From assembly GCA_021029095.1 (NCBI GenBank), contig JAJOHG010000017.1:372001-436000 (forward strand): a DNA stretch of 64,000 nt, in the 5' to 3' direction. Shown here one piece after another: positions 23,940 to 35,284 of this stretch (the stretch's first letter is position 1; the number at the start of each line of letters is the position of its first letter). The notes under the pieces are model-generated. The model made no database searches, was not told the DNA's origin, and saw only the letters and a list, made by a program, of their open reading frames with translations. The position numbers and the translations under genes were made by a program. Source of the DNA: Phellopilus nigrolimitatus (taxonomy: Eukaryota > Basidiomycota > Agaricomycetes > Hymenochaetales > Hymenochaetaceae).

Positions 23940-26900
23940 TATAAACAAATTGAGCACGACCACAGACCAATCGACGGAATCAGAGCAAGTCAGTGAGCGT
24001 TCAAAATGCGATCTTTTTTAAGGAACGCCGGTCAGGATCGTTGAAGGATGAAGGATGGAATCAGCGGGAAGCGTGTCACGGATGGCCGTGTCGACGGCGA
24101 GTGAACCACTGAAGGTCACTGAGACACAACAAAGAGTCGATGCGCGTCGCCGCCGTCGTTGTCGTCGTCACGTATATCGAGAAGCGGGAAAGGAGAGGAC
24201 GAGATAGGTAAGAGATAGACAGATGGAAGAAAAGAGGGCACTTGACTGCACAGAAAGGAGGAGGCCGTCTAAGGTCGCGCACGCCGAAAACCTGCTTAGT
24301 CAGTTGCTGATTGGCCGAGCCTCTAACCGAGAGAATCTCGGCCTCGAGATATATTTCCAGCCGTTTCGCCCTCATTCACAGCAATTTTAAGCTTTCAACA
24401 GTATTTACTGACTTACAGTTGTCTTCTCGCACTACATGCTATCATGATATATTTCTTTGCGATTTGAAGGTAGGTATCGAACTTATGCGTAATCACGTAA
24501 GTGTCGAAATTAATAATTGTCACCTCACCAATCCGTCCGTGGACAAATAACTTATGAGCTTAGAGACAGTTTTCAGTTACGTAAGTAACTAGGCACATTC
24601 TCTCATCCGCTGTGAATTTCCACCCGTAGTAGCAATTTGCTTCCGTTTATAGTTCACAATATTCTCCAAGTGACGATCCGCGGCGGCCTACTCGCAAGGA
24701 CTGGTTGACGACGAGTAGAGAGACCATTGTGACCGGGTTCTAAGACCTTACCTTATTCTTCATTGACCTTGTCCTCTACTAGCCGCACCTTTGTACCCAA
24801 ACCTTGATGATCACAATTATCAATTTGTGTTCAATCACATCATCGACTCAACTTAGCCTTTCGGCGTTCTCGTCCATGCGTGCACTGACTTACAGGTACC
24901 GTTGATAACGTTCTGCTACTCGGTCTACATGCTTCGCGATGCAACTCCCGGGATGGAAAAGGAAAGCCCCGGCATAGCATCGACAACCGGTTCAGAAGCC
25001 AGGATAAATTGAAATTCAGGAAATGCTGTGCCCGCCTTATTCTCCAATCGCGCTGCCTAACTTGTCGATCCTGATATTCCTTTGTGATTCAGGGGAAAGC
25101 ATTTCAATGCTGATCATTGATACACCGCTGGTGGTGGTCCCGAGACTCCGTCACAATGTGATGCGCTGTAAAATCTGAACCAGAGCAAGTATTCTATCCG
25201 ATTTCTGCTGTATCACCGGCTACCTTTATCAATTCCCGCTCGTTCTATCATCTGCATCTCAGAAGCTTCATCCCAGTATCGAAAAATCAGTACTCATCGG
25301 CATCAAGTCTACCCATCCGAGTCTATTGATTGTATCCTGCAGAAGAAAGGTTGAAAGCCTAGGTACATTTTTGTTTCATTATCTTTCCTTTATTTTTGGC
25401 TTCTTACCTGTCTATTTCGCAGAGCGAAGCATCTGACGGGACCGTAACTTCAATTGAATTGAGCAGAAAATAATACAAGTTTGATGTGTAGCTTTAATAA
25501 CTTATCCATAGACATAATGAGTAGTTTAAAAAGAGAAAAACACGAAGAGAAAGCGCGAAGTGCGACCTTGGAATTATTGATTTGCAAATAATATGAGTAT
25601 GAAAAGCGAAAAATAGAAGTAGAAATATTCGCTCTCGATACCCCAATTTCGATTTATACTCAGTGTCCCCTAATTGCCAATGTAACGCCTTTTAGGTGAC
25701 TCCCCACAGAAGTTCGTGCTCTTCAGATGATGAAAGAGATGAGTCCTCAACGCAGCGCAAATTTCTCACGTCTAACACCAGAGCTGACCAGTGCCAGGGC
25801 GCACGCACACGCATCAGTGGTGGAAATGTTTCGGCCGTTCCGACCCGACACCTCGAGTTTTGTGGCTGACTGCGTTGCTTGATCTCCAGGATCACATGTT
25901 CATGTATCCGACAAGTACTTCTCAAAATGACTTCTGCTGGGCTCTATCTGGAAGAAGACTAGTCTGCTTAGATTCATTAATACAAAATGATAGAGCAGCA
26001 AATGAAAGAAGTTCTTACCTCAGGAGACATTGAAGATTTGGCCCGCTTTTAGGCGGTAGTTGTCGTCTTTGGGAGCCACAAGTTTTGATGTTGTAAATTA
26101 GGTCTACGCCAAAGCCTTCGAATGTCTGCCTGATCCCCGAGGGCGTGGCACGTCTGGTTATTAAATGAAGATGAAGGCATGAATAGGAATGAAAACGAGA
26201 AGGTACACATATGGGCGTGCGTATCAAGAGTTGCAGTCTCGGGTAGTGTAAAATTTTAGTTAGCCACTATGGATGGGCGTCGTCAAGTTTGAGAGGCTCG
26301 TTCGTTTTCCAGAAAACGCAGTGATGATTCTGCTGAGTCTCCTTCTATAGATCGAATTTCGGAGAAATTTACATCACCGTGGCGTCTCGAAGTTCAGAAA
26401 ATAAATGGGCTTGACGTTTTCACTCGCCCATATTTCAGCACCAGCGACTTCGAACTTCGTAGGTGTGAGTAAAGGAGGCATGCGTGCGCTAATTTGAATG
26501 ATAAATTCTGGTAAATGTGAGGGACGAGTTTTAGCTAAATGCTTTAAAAAATAACTGGAAGCTAACCAGCTGGAAAGCAGGGTCTCGAGCTGAGGAGAGT
26601 TGTTCAACACCCCAGATGCCACGAATGCCCCTCCTCGCTCCATTACCCTAACAACCAATGCTATACTGGGTTTAAGTATCAAAGCTCCTCAATTAATTGA
26701 TCTGAAACGGCATTGTAAGACCCTACGTACACACCACGCTGACCAGTTTTTACTGTGATGTACACCTCCTTAGACGTTAGGATATAGGATAGATAGATAT
26801 TGACTAAACGCCTGGTGGATTAGATATGTTGTGGAGGTACGATTAGCCGGCAACGTATCTAAAATTTAGGCGGTTTCAGTTGGAAGAATGGATTATGTAT

Positions 26901-29900
26901 GCATTCACCACTAACGTACGTGTGTGGACAGTTGGGGTTGGGGAGGAGGCTTAGATTCCCTGTGCTTCAGTTTCTGCATTTTACAAAACAGAAAAAAGCA
27001 AGATCGCCAGGAAGGAAAGAAGCGGAGACTTCATATGACAAGGCGCTGATAAAGCTGGCGGAAACGGTTCCACTACTCGCTTATCGCCCACTGCAAAGGT
27101 GAAGAAAACCCTGAATACCGACCTCCTTCTGAGCTGATTGAGACGCGCCGGGACAATTGACGCGATATACTAAGAGTCCCTCACATAAATCGGGGTTTGA
27201 ACATTCATATGAAGGCTGAATAAAATTTTAGATCAGACTTGCTTCAAATCTGCGAGAAGTTAATTCTAGCTCACCACAAACTCGGAAAGCACAAATAATG
27301 AAATATGTACGAGCCTGAAGGAAGATGCGTATAGAAAACATTGGCGACTGTCTGCGGTCTTCATATTGACTAATTTCTGAAGCTACACTTTTATCGTGAG
27401 AAGTACATCAGCGTCTAGCTTCATGGTATTAATTATTCTCTGAGTAGAGAGGGAGCGTTAGACTTAGACCCAGTGCAAACCGAAGGAAGCCAGACGCGTA
27501 TCCAAGCCAAATATAATATGATCGAGCTTGATGAACATGACTCACCCTATCTTTTCTACGGCCTCACGACCGTGGAAGGGCGTGCTGGAAGGACTAGAAA
27601 CGCATCAAGAGTGAATACTTCAAGATGAGATAATCCAATAATCCATGGAAAATTTTCCGTAGGAAGAGAAGTTGATATTGGACGAGCTAAGATGTAACTT
27701 CTCCTACTCACTTCTCCATATGTGACGAGGTGCGCGAGCTAGAATCGACACCATCGAAAAGTTGTTCGAAAAAGACAATCCGTTGGCGATTGTAATATCT
27801 AGAAAACAGGTTTGAAAGCTCTCTGAGCGTTCCTAACGCAGCATGTATGAGAATATTAAAATACCCTCTTTTCTTCTGTAAGAAAGAACGAATTTGAGCA
27901 AATGGACAACGCAAGCGACCATCTCACCAAAAGAAATGGTGAAAAAGCAGATTTGTAATTGGAGCTTACTAAGTTAGTCGGAGAGCCCCGCAGCCACAAC
28001 TTGTGTCAAGATGCCGGTACCTCCCGAACCCCCCGAGAAACCTAAAACATTTCCTTGAGGCAAAAAGTCGGCTATGAATTCAAAATCACTCATGATGTAC
28101 ATGGCAGAGAAAGACGCAGTGCCACCGAGGAGAACTGATTTGAGGTTACTTGAACTTCAAATCGTAAGCCCTATTGTACTGTTGCTAGTGCTCCATAGAA
28201 CGTGATTGCGCCGGAATGTTTATCCACACTGGTGATTGTCGACGCTGATCGTCCTCCAGGTCCCTTTTTGTCCATTAATTAATTGAGTAGGCACAATTTA
28301 AAAACTGAAACTCGTCCCGGAGCAACACATTGCATCCAAGCACCTTGAAAGCGGAGTCGTTAAACAAATTTCCCGGAAAGGAGATCGGGCTTGTACGTGC
28401 TCACTAAAGACTAGAAGATATGTCAATGAGCCGTTTAAGAACAAGTTCCGTGTCAAACTCGCATCAGGACAACTGCGAATGTGCTTTAGGTCCGGCGATG
28501 TATGGATTACATTGCAGGCAGGGAAAAAAGGGAACGACTCGCCAGCTCTGATCTAAGTATTATCTTCTCTTGTGGGCAGAGACTTATTCGTAGTCGCAAG
28601 CCGTGCTAATCACGCATGTCAGATGTCCTTCAACCACGTACTAAGTAACTTAAAACAATATGCTTACTTCCTATGTTCTAAAGGTAGTAATCACTCCCGG
28701 ATCGAAAGACAGGTAAGACTTCTTTGGTAGATCAACCTAAATTCGGGGACACTGTCGACAATCCGAGGAGTCATTCTAGTCGTATGAGTAATGAAAAACA
28801 AAAAGAAAATGGCCCCGTCGACGACGGTGTTTAGAAACGAGCCGTGTTTTGCCATAAAATTGGTTGGTTGGTCAATGCATTAGACTTCGCAAGCGTAATG
28901 GTTACATTTGTTGAAGAAAACCACGCCCGTTGGCACGAATGAAGTGAGAGTGAACCGGCTTTCACGATAGACAAGGTTGATAAGCTTGAGGCCTCGCCTG
29001 GGAAGAGAGATGCTAGTGTCATGTTATCCGATTTTCGACTCAAAGTACGTGGAGACCAACTGACCAAGTGCTGTGAAAGGCAGCGCATTACTCCGGGTCC
29101 ATGATCTTTTTCTTTTGAATAAGACGGACAGGAGAACTGGGAAGTGTAGAAGGCACTTCCAAATTTCAGTTCGTCACATCACTTTGAACACTGCGTAAGG
29201 ACCAGAGACACCAGCATCCAGAAGAATAAGGAATATAGCACATATGCTTTGCGCCCTAAGCCAAACCATAATCTTCCGCTTGAACAAGCCTCAAGATAAA
29301 ATACGGAAGGTTAGACTCTTCAGGTGGATTGAAGGTTTCAAAATCCGTATACAAGTTAGTGTCCATTTCTGAGATGGCTGTGGTGAAGGGTATTACGGGC
29401 GATGCCTAGTAGAGAGCATCATCGCAATACGTGCTAGGCTGGACAGATTGATCGCAGGTACCGAAGGCTTGATGTATGTACTATCAAGAAACAGGAAAGA
29501 TAGGAGAGTGCGCAGACAAGACGACCCACCGCCGCTGCTCTCCAGAGACATTCGATTTTATCGATCAATGGCAGTGCTATGGGGGAAGTAAAGAGGTCCT
29601 CGAGAACTCAGCGTGCTTGATACTAGACGTCCGCGCAGTGCCTTCTCAACGTTCCAGAATCTGAAGCCCTAGGATATGTCCAAACGTACTTACACAGCAT
29701 GCTGTGCGAAACAACGGACATTAAACTGCCGCTCAGGTGCCACACAACGTATAAGCAGCATGCCTTGGACAAAAACTGCGTGACTAGGATCTGCTGAAGT
29801 TGGGTCAGAGAGCACCATATTGCGTGCTCTCCAATATGTGGTCGAGGATAGTAGATGTTAAGAACCGGGAAGGACACGAAGAAAGCACGGTTCTTCCTAG

Positions 29901-32900
29901 TTTAGACAAGCGTCAACAGAAATGCGCTTTTACGGCGGCTAGCGCCGAAAGACGTCCTTCCGAAGTTGGGTCGGCATTGAAGTCGATATCTCCTCATGCC
30001 CAAGTACACGCGTGCAAGAGAATTCACATGAGGGACGCAGCATGATCGAGCAAACCTGTTAGCTACCAGTCTTGCAGTCTACATGCGGAAAACCACTTGT
30101 CGGTTTTGCAGTAAGCCCTTTCATTATGGCAGGAGATGCTGACTCACTTTCAAGTTGTATCAATGCCTCGGTTTGGACTTTTGCAAAACAACTACGTAAA
30201 AAGAATTGACCTAATTTCGGCAAAGTCCTGGCGCAGACTATGGCAAATAGAGCGGGCGTTGCTTGATAATCAAACGTTCTTCAACGAAACGAAGAAAATA
30301 ACAGACGCACACTCGAGTAACACTCGGCCAATTCTATCAGTTTATGACCATTCGTTACGAGCACTCGATCCTCGCCTGACTTCCACAAGCCTCCGTGCAT
30401 AAAAACTGCTATGAATTTTGGATCTTGCTGCTCTCAGATTCGAAATAACCGCACAATCATCCTGTCGCACGGGAAACTCGATTGTAGGAGGCAGAAGCCA
30501 ACAAGTCAAGACTCCAGCATGCCGAATGTCGAGAAGTTTAGTCTCGTATTGTCGTTCCTGAGTTGTGTAGCGAGGAACCAGACATGGACAGCCCAACATT
30601 GATTAGATCAGATAATCTATTCGAAGAGTCGTTTGAACATATTTCCAATTCAAGACGAGACCAACAGGAATGAAAGCGCCTGATGTCAAAGCTGATATAA
30701 ACTTTTGTTGTCTTCAAGACGAGGGTACGACAAAACAACTGCCAGAAAAGCTGCCAGACGGTCCAAGTCCGAGATAAATCTGATTGCCTCGAGATCAAAA
30801 AAAAATCTGGGAAGAAAGAGGACAAGTAAGTAATAGACGCCCAGGAGAGCAGTGCTCTCCATGACACAGGCTCGTAGCGATGGAAATTTTTCGTGGATCC
30901 GTTGATATAGGACAGTTAGTGAGGGAAATGAAAACAAATGGAGGAGAGGGGAAAAAGAGACGAGAAAGAAGAGGATGTTTGGTGAGCGACCGCTAATGAC
31001 GGGTTTGCGTTGAGAGCTTTTCAAACCAGACATGGAAATGCGAGTACGACGTCGAGTATTTCGAATTTGTATGTGAATCTGGGAGAAACGCCTGGTGAGA
31101 GGTACGAGTGTTAATGATAGGAGACAGAAAGATGGGGGAGACGTAGTAGAGACTACATCTTCATTTTATGAAGTCCAACAGCCACGTGTGCAAAGGCCAC
31201 ACTGTACACGCGTTACAATATTCTTCACGAGTGCGAACAAGCAGGAGCTTACACCTGACGAATCCGATAAATGAGTCATTGGGGTACGATACTTGCCGAG
31301 GCGAAATGTCTGTACATGTTCTAATGAGATCACGAGATGATGAACGTCTCGACAAATCTGAAATGTTGGGCCTTATCAGAAGCAGAGTTAACAAAATGCA
31401 CACAAGTCACCGAGATCAGAGAAAGAGAAAATGACTCGGTACTGCGCGAGAGCGACCCCTTCTATTCGCTCTTATGAGCGTCTATAAGGGCAGAGAGTAA
31501 AAGATAAAATGGAAAAGCCATGGGTTCGGAGCGGGGAAGCTGTTCAGAGTTCCAGCGGCGATGATGTGCAGGCGCCAGACGTCAGGAGAAATTCTGATGA
31601 GTCTAATTCACGCGTGCAGTTCGATGCCATCACAAAGAATTACTCGCCTTATTAGAACGTTCGCAAGAAAACTCGACAATGAAAGGTCCTAATCTTCCTT
31701 TGCGTTCTACATGTAATGGTGCGCTTCCCCGACGGAAGGACGAAAATAGTCGAGTTTGTTTGACAGGCATTCTCTTCAAGCACGCTATCTTACTGGCCGC
31801 TCGTAACTGAGTATGTAGCCTGAGATCAGCCGCCGAAAAGATAAGGCCTCCAGAGAATTTGGCGGCGTTCGCTTGTCGAGCTTCTGAAGTCAATACTATC
31901 CAGTCACGCGTGTTTTTCGGCGCGCATTAATCGCCCCCGTTCTCCCATGTGTACTTCTCCTGAAATAAGTCCGCTCCAAATAAGTGGGTAAAAGCGGCCT
32001 ACCTCCTTAAATCCTCTCTACTGACCGGTGGAGTACGAGGGAAAGACACGACATAGAGATGAACAGAGGTGCAGGAAACGTTGTATTCCGCGCTCATTAG
32101 GCTTGGTGATCGGACGCATGTCCTACGCCTTCGCATGCCCTCCGTGTCTACCCTAGATAACTTGACCGAGAACAACGGAGTATATGTAGCAGTAGTGGAG
32201 CCTTTAATTGGTTCGGCTAACACTCCAGATGAGATCGGCGACAACGTAGGTATACTTTGGCTACATAGACAAAGGTACCAACCTGACGCGGGAGCGAACA
32301 TGCAAAGAGTGCTGCCATTTTGCAAACACGGGAAGGTACGTGTTGAGCTGCTGCCCTGGAGGAACACAAGCGTGGGCGTGCTTTAGCAGGTAAAGTAATC
32401 CCCCCTTTCATCGTTTATTTCCCAAGCAATAAGGGTTCGCGGAGTACTTCCCGTTCACCGAAGTGTAACCGCGAGGTGATAATCGTGATTCAAGGGAGCA
32501 GGTGGAAATAAGATCCTCAAGTTATTTAGCAACTCGAATGTTTCTTGATCTTGCTGTTTCGGTACTTTTGTTACCAGCCGCAGTTTCGTCCATTATTGCA
32601 CATATTATCTGCGCGCTGAGACAGGAGAGAGTAGTTATAAGATATACTCCTTGGAATAGGTCCCTAAAATCATTAGTAAGGGCCTACGGGTGCCATGAGT
32701 TGACTGAAGGCGAAGAGACCCAGCTTCAAGAAGAAAGGCACTCATGATATCGGGGAAAACGGACTTGATGTTCCCGCCCACATCGGAGGTTTTCAAGTCC
32801 ATCTCGAGATAAACATTACACTCACTCACGAAGGTGGGGACAGGAAGAGAGACGAGAAACTGTGTTTGTCGTCCCCCCAAGAATAGTGGCCCGGCTGACA

Positions 32901-35284
32901 AGAATAAACTCCGAGCTGATCATCGAAGTCCGAGTATTAGCGAGGTTCCGGAGAACGACGTCAGCTATATTTCGAGCGGCTCTAACGCGCAACGGAGCTG
33001 AGCTGGTTACTCATTTATAAAGTCCCGACGATCTCGTCAGTCATGTGTATTTTTAATTGAGGTGGATAATCGGAGAGCGCGCAGGAGTTATTCGGAGAAT
33101 GAGCGAAGTAGAAGAAGCCCCTTTCGCTAATCATCTGTAGAAACGGGGACGGTGAATGCACGGTCAAGGGTGGGCTGCATCGCACTAAATGAATACATAC
33201 CGTGCAATAGAGTTGTGGCTTGATTATGTTCATACAAATACGAAGGATTCCGCTGTATTCGCAGAATTAGTGCTCAATCATCTCAGGAAAGTCGCGTAAC
33301 ATGATTGCACTCGCCGTAGTCCATGCGTCGAAGGGATGGAGGGAGGGAGAAACAGATATTGCCTTGTACGAGACGCGAACTTGAACTGCCCAAACAGGTT
33401 CACCCATTGTGGAAGATTAAGTATTAAGGTCCTCCCGGTCCGCATTTCAACCGCATATCATAGTCTGTATGATTCGCAGCGACCCCATATCTTTGCTGAA
33501 GTGGGTTTCTTCGCTCACGTAGATGAGGTCAATGACGAAGTGCTAACTGACATTGGAATTTTAGCTTTCCATTGCCATGGAAATCGTCCGAAGCTCCCGT
33601 GCTGACCAGCGAACCACATGCTAGCAGTCCTGACCAAACCATAAACAGTAAATCGAGATGTTTAAATTTTTTTAGGAAGATCGGGCCGCCACTGGGCAGT
33701 TACGCGCAAAAACATGGCTCGTGTCATCAGACGGACATCCACGTTGCAATTGAAACAAATAAAATCAATGCAGATGAACCGATGAAATGCAGATCAAGTT
33801 ACCCGAAGTACCTCCGCCAAGAACGGGATATAGGTGAGAGCAGGTTCGAACATTCGAAAGCTACGAAGCAACCCAGATACGCATCGGTAAGAATTCAGTG
33901 ACGTTTTGCGGTATCAGCAGCAGACCTCCTCCGATTTGTATTCCTGATACCGATCAAGAACGATGCTCGTGACGGAGTAGCGGAGATGCACTTTAAATTT
34001 GCTGAGAAGGTCTATGCTGCAACAAAGACAAAGGCGGTTTCGTAGTCTTGCGACAGCGGCCAGCACCGAGCACCCCAAGATGTCATTAAAACTTCAGCAA
34101 ACATTGAAGACAGTGTGTAATTTGATACACGAGGATGCAAGACGGATTGCACCAACGATCATCCATATTTCTTGCGGCAGCTGGATGTTTAATTTTGGTT
34201 TGAGGACTGGTGTGCAATTCGGTGTTTCCCGCGTAGTTTACGATCCCCGGTGAAGTAATAAGAAGGTACTAGCCGCTAGTAACAGATATGGAGATAGCAA
34301 TAGTCGGGACTAGTAGGAAGAGAAGGTATGAATCATAGCTCCGCTGTACTTCCCGAGGTACAAACTCACCTAAAGGTTATTTTCAATGGCAGATTTTTCA
34401 AGGCTCTTTTGCCAGCTGAAGCTAAGGGCTGAGTTTAAAACGAAAGCGCACAGTACGACATGGCCAGTGGAGCAATTTGAATAGCAATGAACAATCAAGC
34501 AGTGAAATATATGTTGTTCACATGAGGGGGTCGACGGCTGAAACTGCCACAGAACTGCGCTCAAAAGCCTGTCAGGCATATTGACCCGGGACCGGTTCGA
34601 GCAGGGTCAGAATCAATAGTTGGGACAATATGTGGCCGAGGAAGCCCGAACGCCGTCGGACGCGGTTAGCTGAACTATTAGTTGACCCTGGAGAGTTCTC
34701 GCTAGAGGGGGGCCATTTGGGATAGCGAGCTTCGAGCTTGAAAATAGACGGTGTTCGCGAGAAGCCAAGGCGAATTTCTGTGCAGTTCTTAGAGTGAACA
34801 GGGATGTTCTAGCACGAGGCGTCGGGTGGGAATCGTAGCGGAAGATTAGGATTTCTGTGAATTGAGTAGATGGGATGTGGTGGTCAAAGAGGAAGAGCCG
34901 CCGATCGCGGAAGATGACGTGTGGACATACGGGTACGGGCCCTAGTAGTCTATCAGCCGATAACCAGGAATTGGCGCGAGGATCTCTGCAACTGCAGGAG
35001 ATTGAAGCATGTTGGCGCTGTTTCTGTTTTTCTTCTGTTTTCCAGCCGCAGGGCCTCGTCCTGCCGCAAGATCCGCGTAACTGGTATGTCCCCCATATCG
35101 CATAAACTGTTTTGCTTTGTCAATTCCAGTTCGCAGCGGCCTTTTATCCCTTCGCCTCTCAACCTGCGTGCGGGTCCGCATTCCGTCTATTTAAACGCCA
35201 AGGCGAAAGCAGCAAGAAGCCACCCATCCCGCCAGCCGTGCCCGCGGCCGACGTCACCAAATTCGTCCTAGTTGTGCTGCAGCA
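23940..35284. other. 11-kb region with no assignable gene
   Basis: Apart from the promoters at its two ends, I find no exon series that I can name. Base composition is near balanced to AT-leaning, unlike the GC-rich block at 9-13 kb. Open frames rarely exceed 110 codons. A few minus-strand segments (26374-26682, 27708-27914, 27985-28240) and plus-strand segments (32069-32386, 33336-33605) read like protein but cannot be joined or assigned. Decayed transposons, a broken lineage-specific gene, or indel-damaged genes are all possible. I see no long terminal repeats and no reverse transcriptase motif. Confidence 0.4.
27985..28310 (-). pseudogene. Coding-like segment, unknown family, possibly broken gene
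   Basis: On the minus strand, codons from about 28288 read DKKGPGGRSASTITSV and HSGAITFYGALATVQ, then stop. From about 28160 a second frame reads SVLLGGTASFSAMYIM, then FLPQGNVLGFSGGSGG and TGILTQVVAAGLSD, and stops near 27975. The Gly/Ser/Thr-rich beta-like pattern and possible splice sites between the two suggest two exons of one small protein. I do not recognise the family, and no start or full model can be built, so this is a weak call. Confidence 0.25.

Noticed and set aside
32069..32386. Plus frame with DNLTENNGVYVAVVEPL
   Set aside because: Reads plausibly but has no family match I can name and no neighbouring exons; kept only as a note for the gene desert.
34580..34620. GGTTCGAGC, possible tRNA B box
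   Set aside because: No tRNA arms around it.
23940..35284. LTR retrotransposon or RIP-type decay
   Set aside because: No long direct repeats, no reverse transcriptase or integrase motif, and no strong TpA excess that I can judge by eye.
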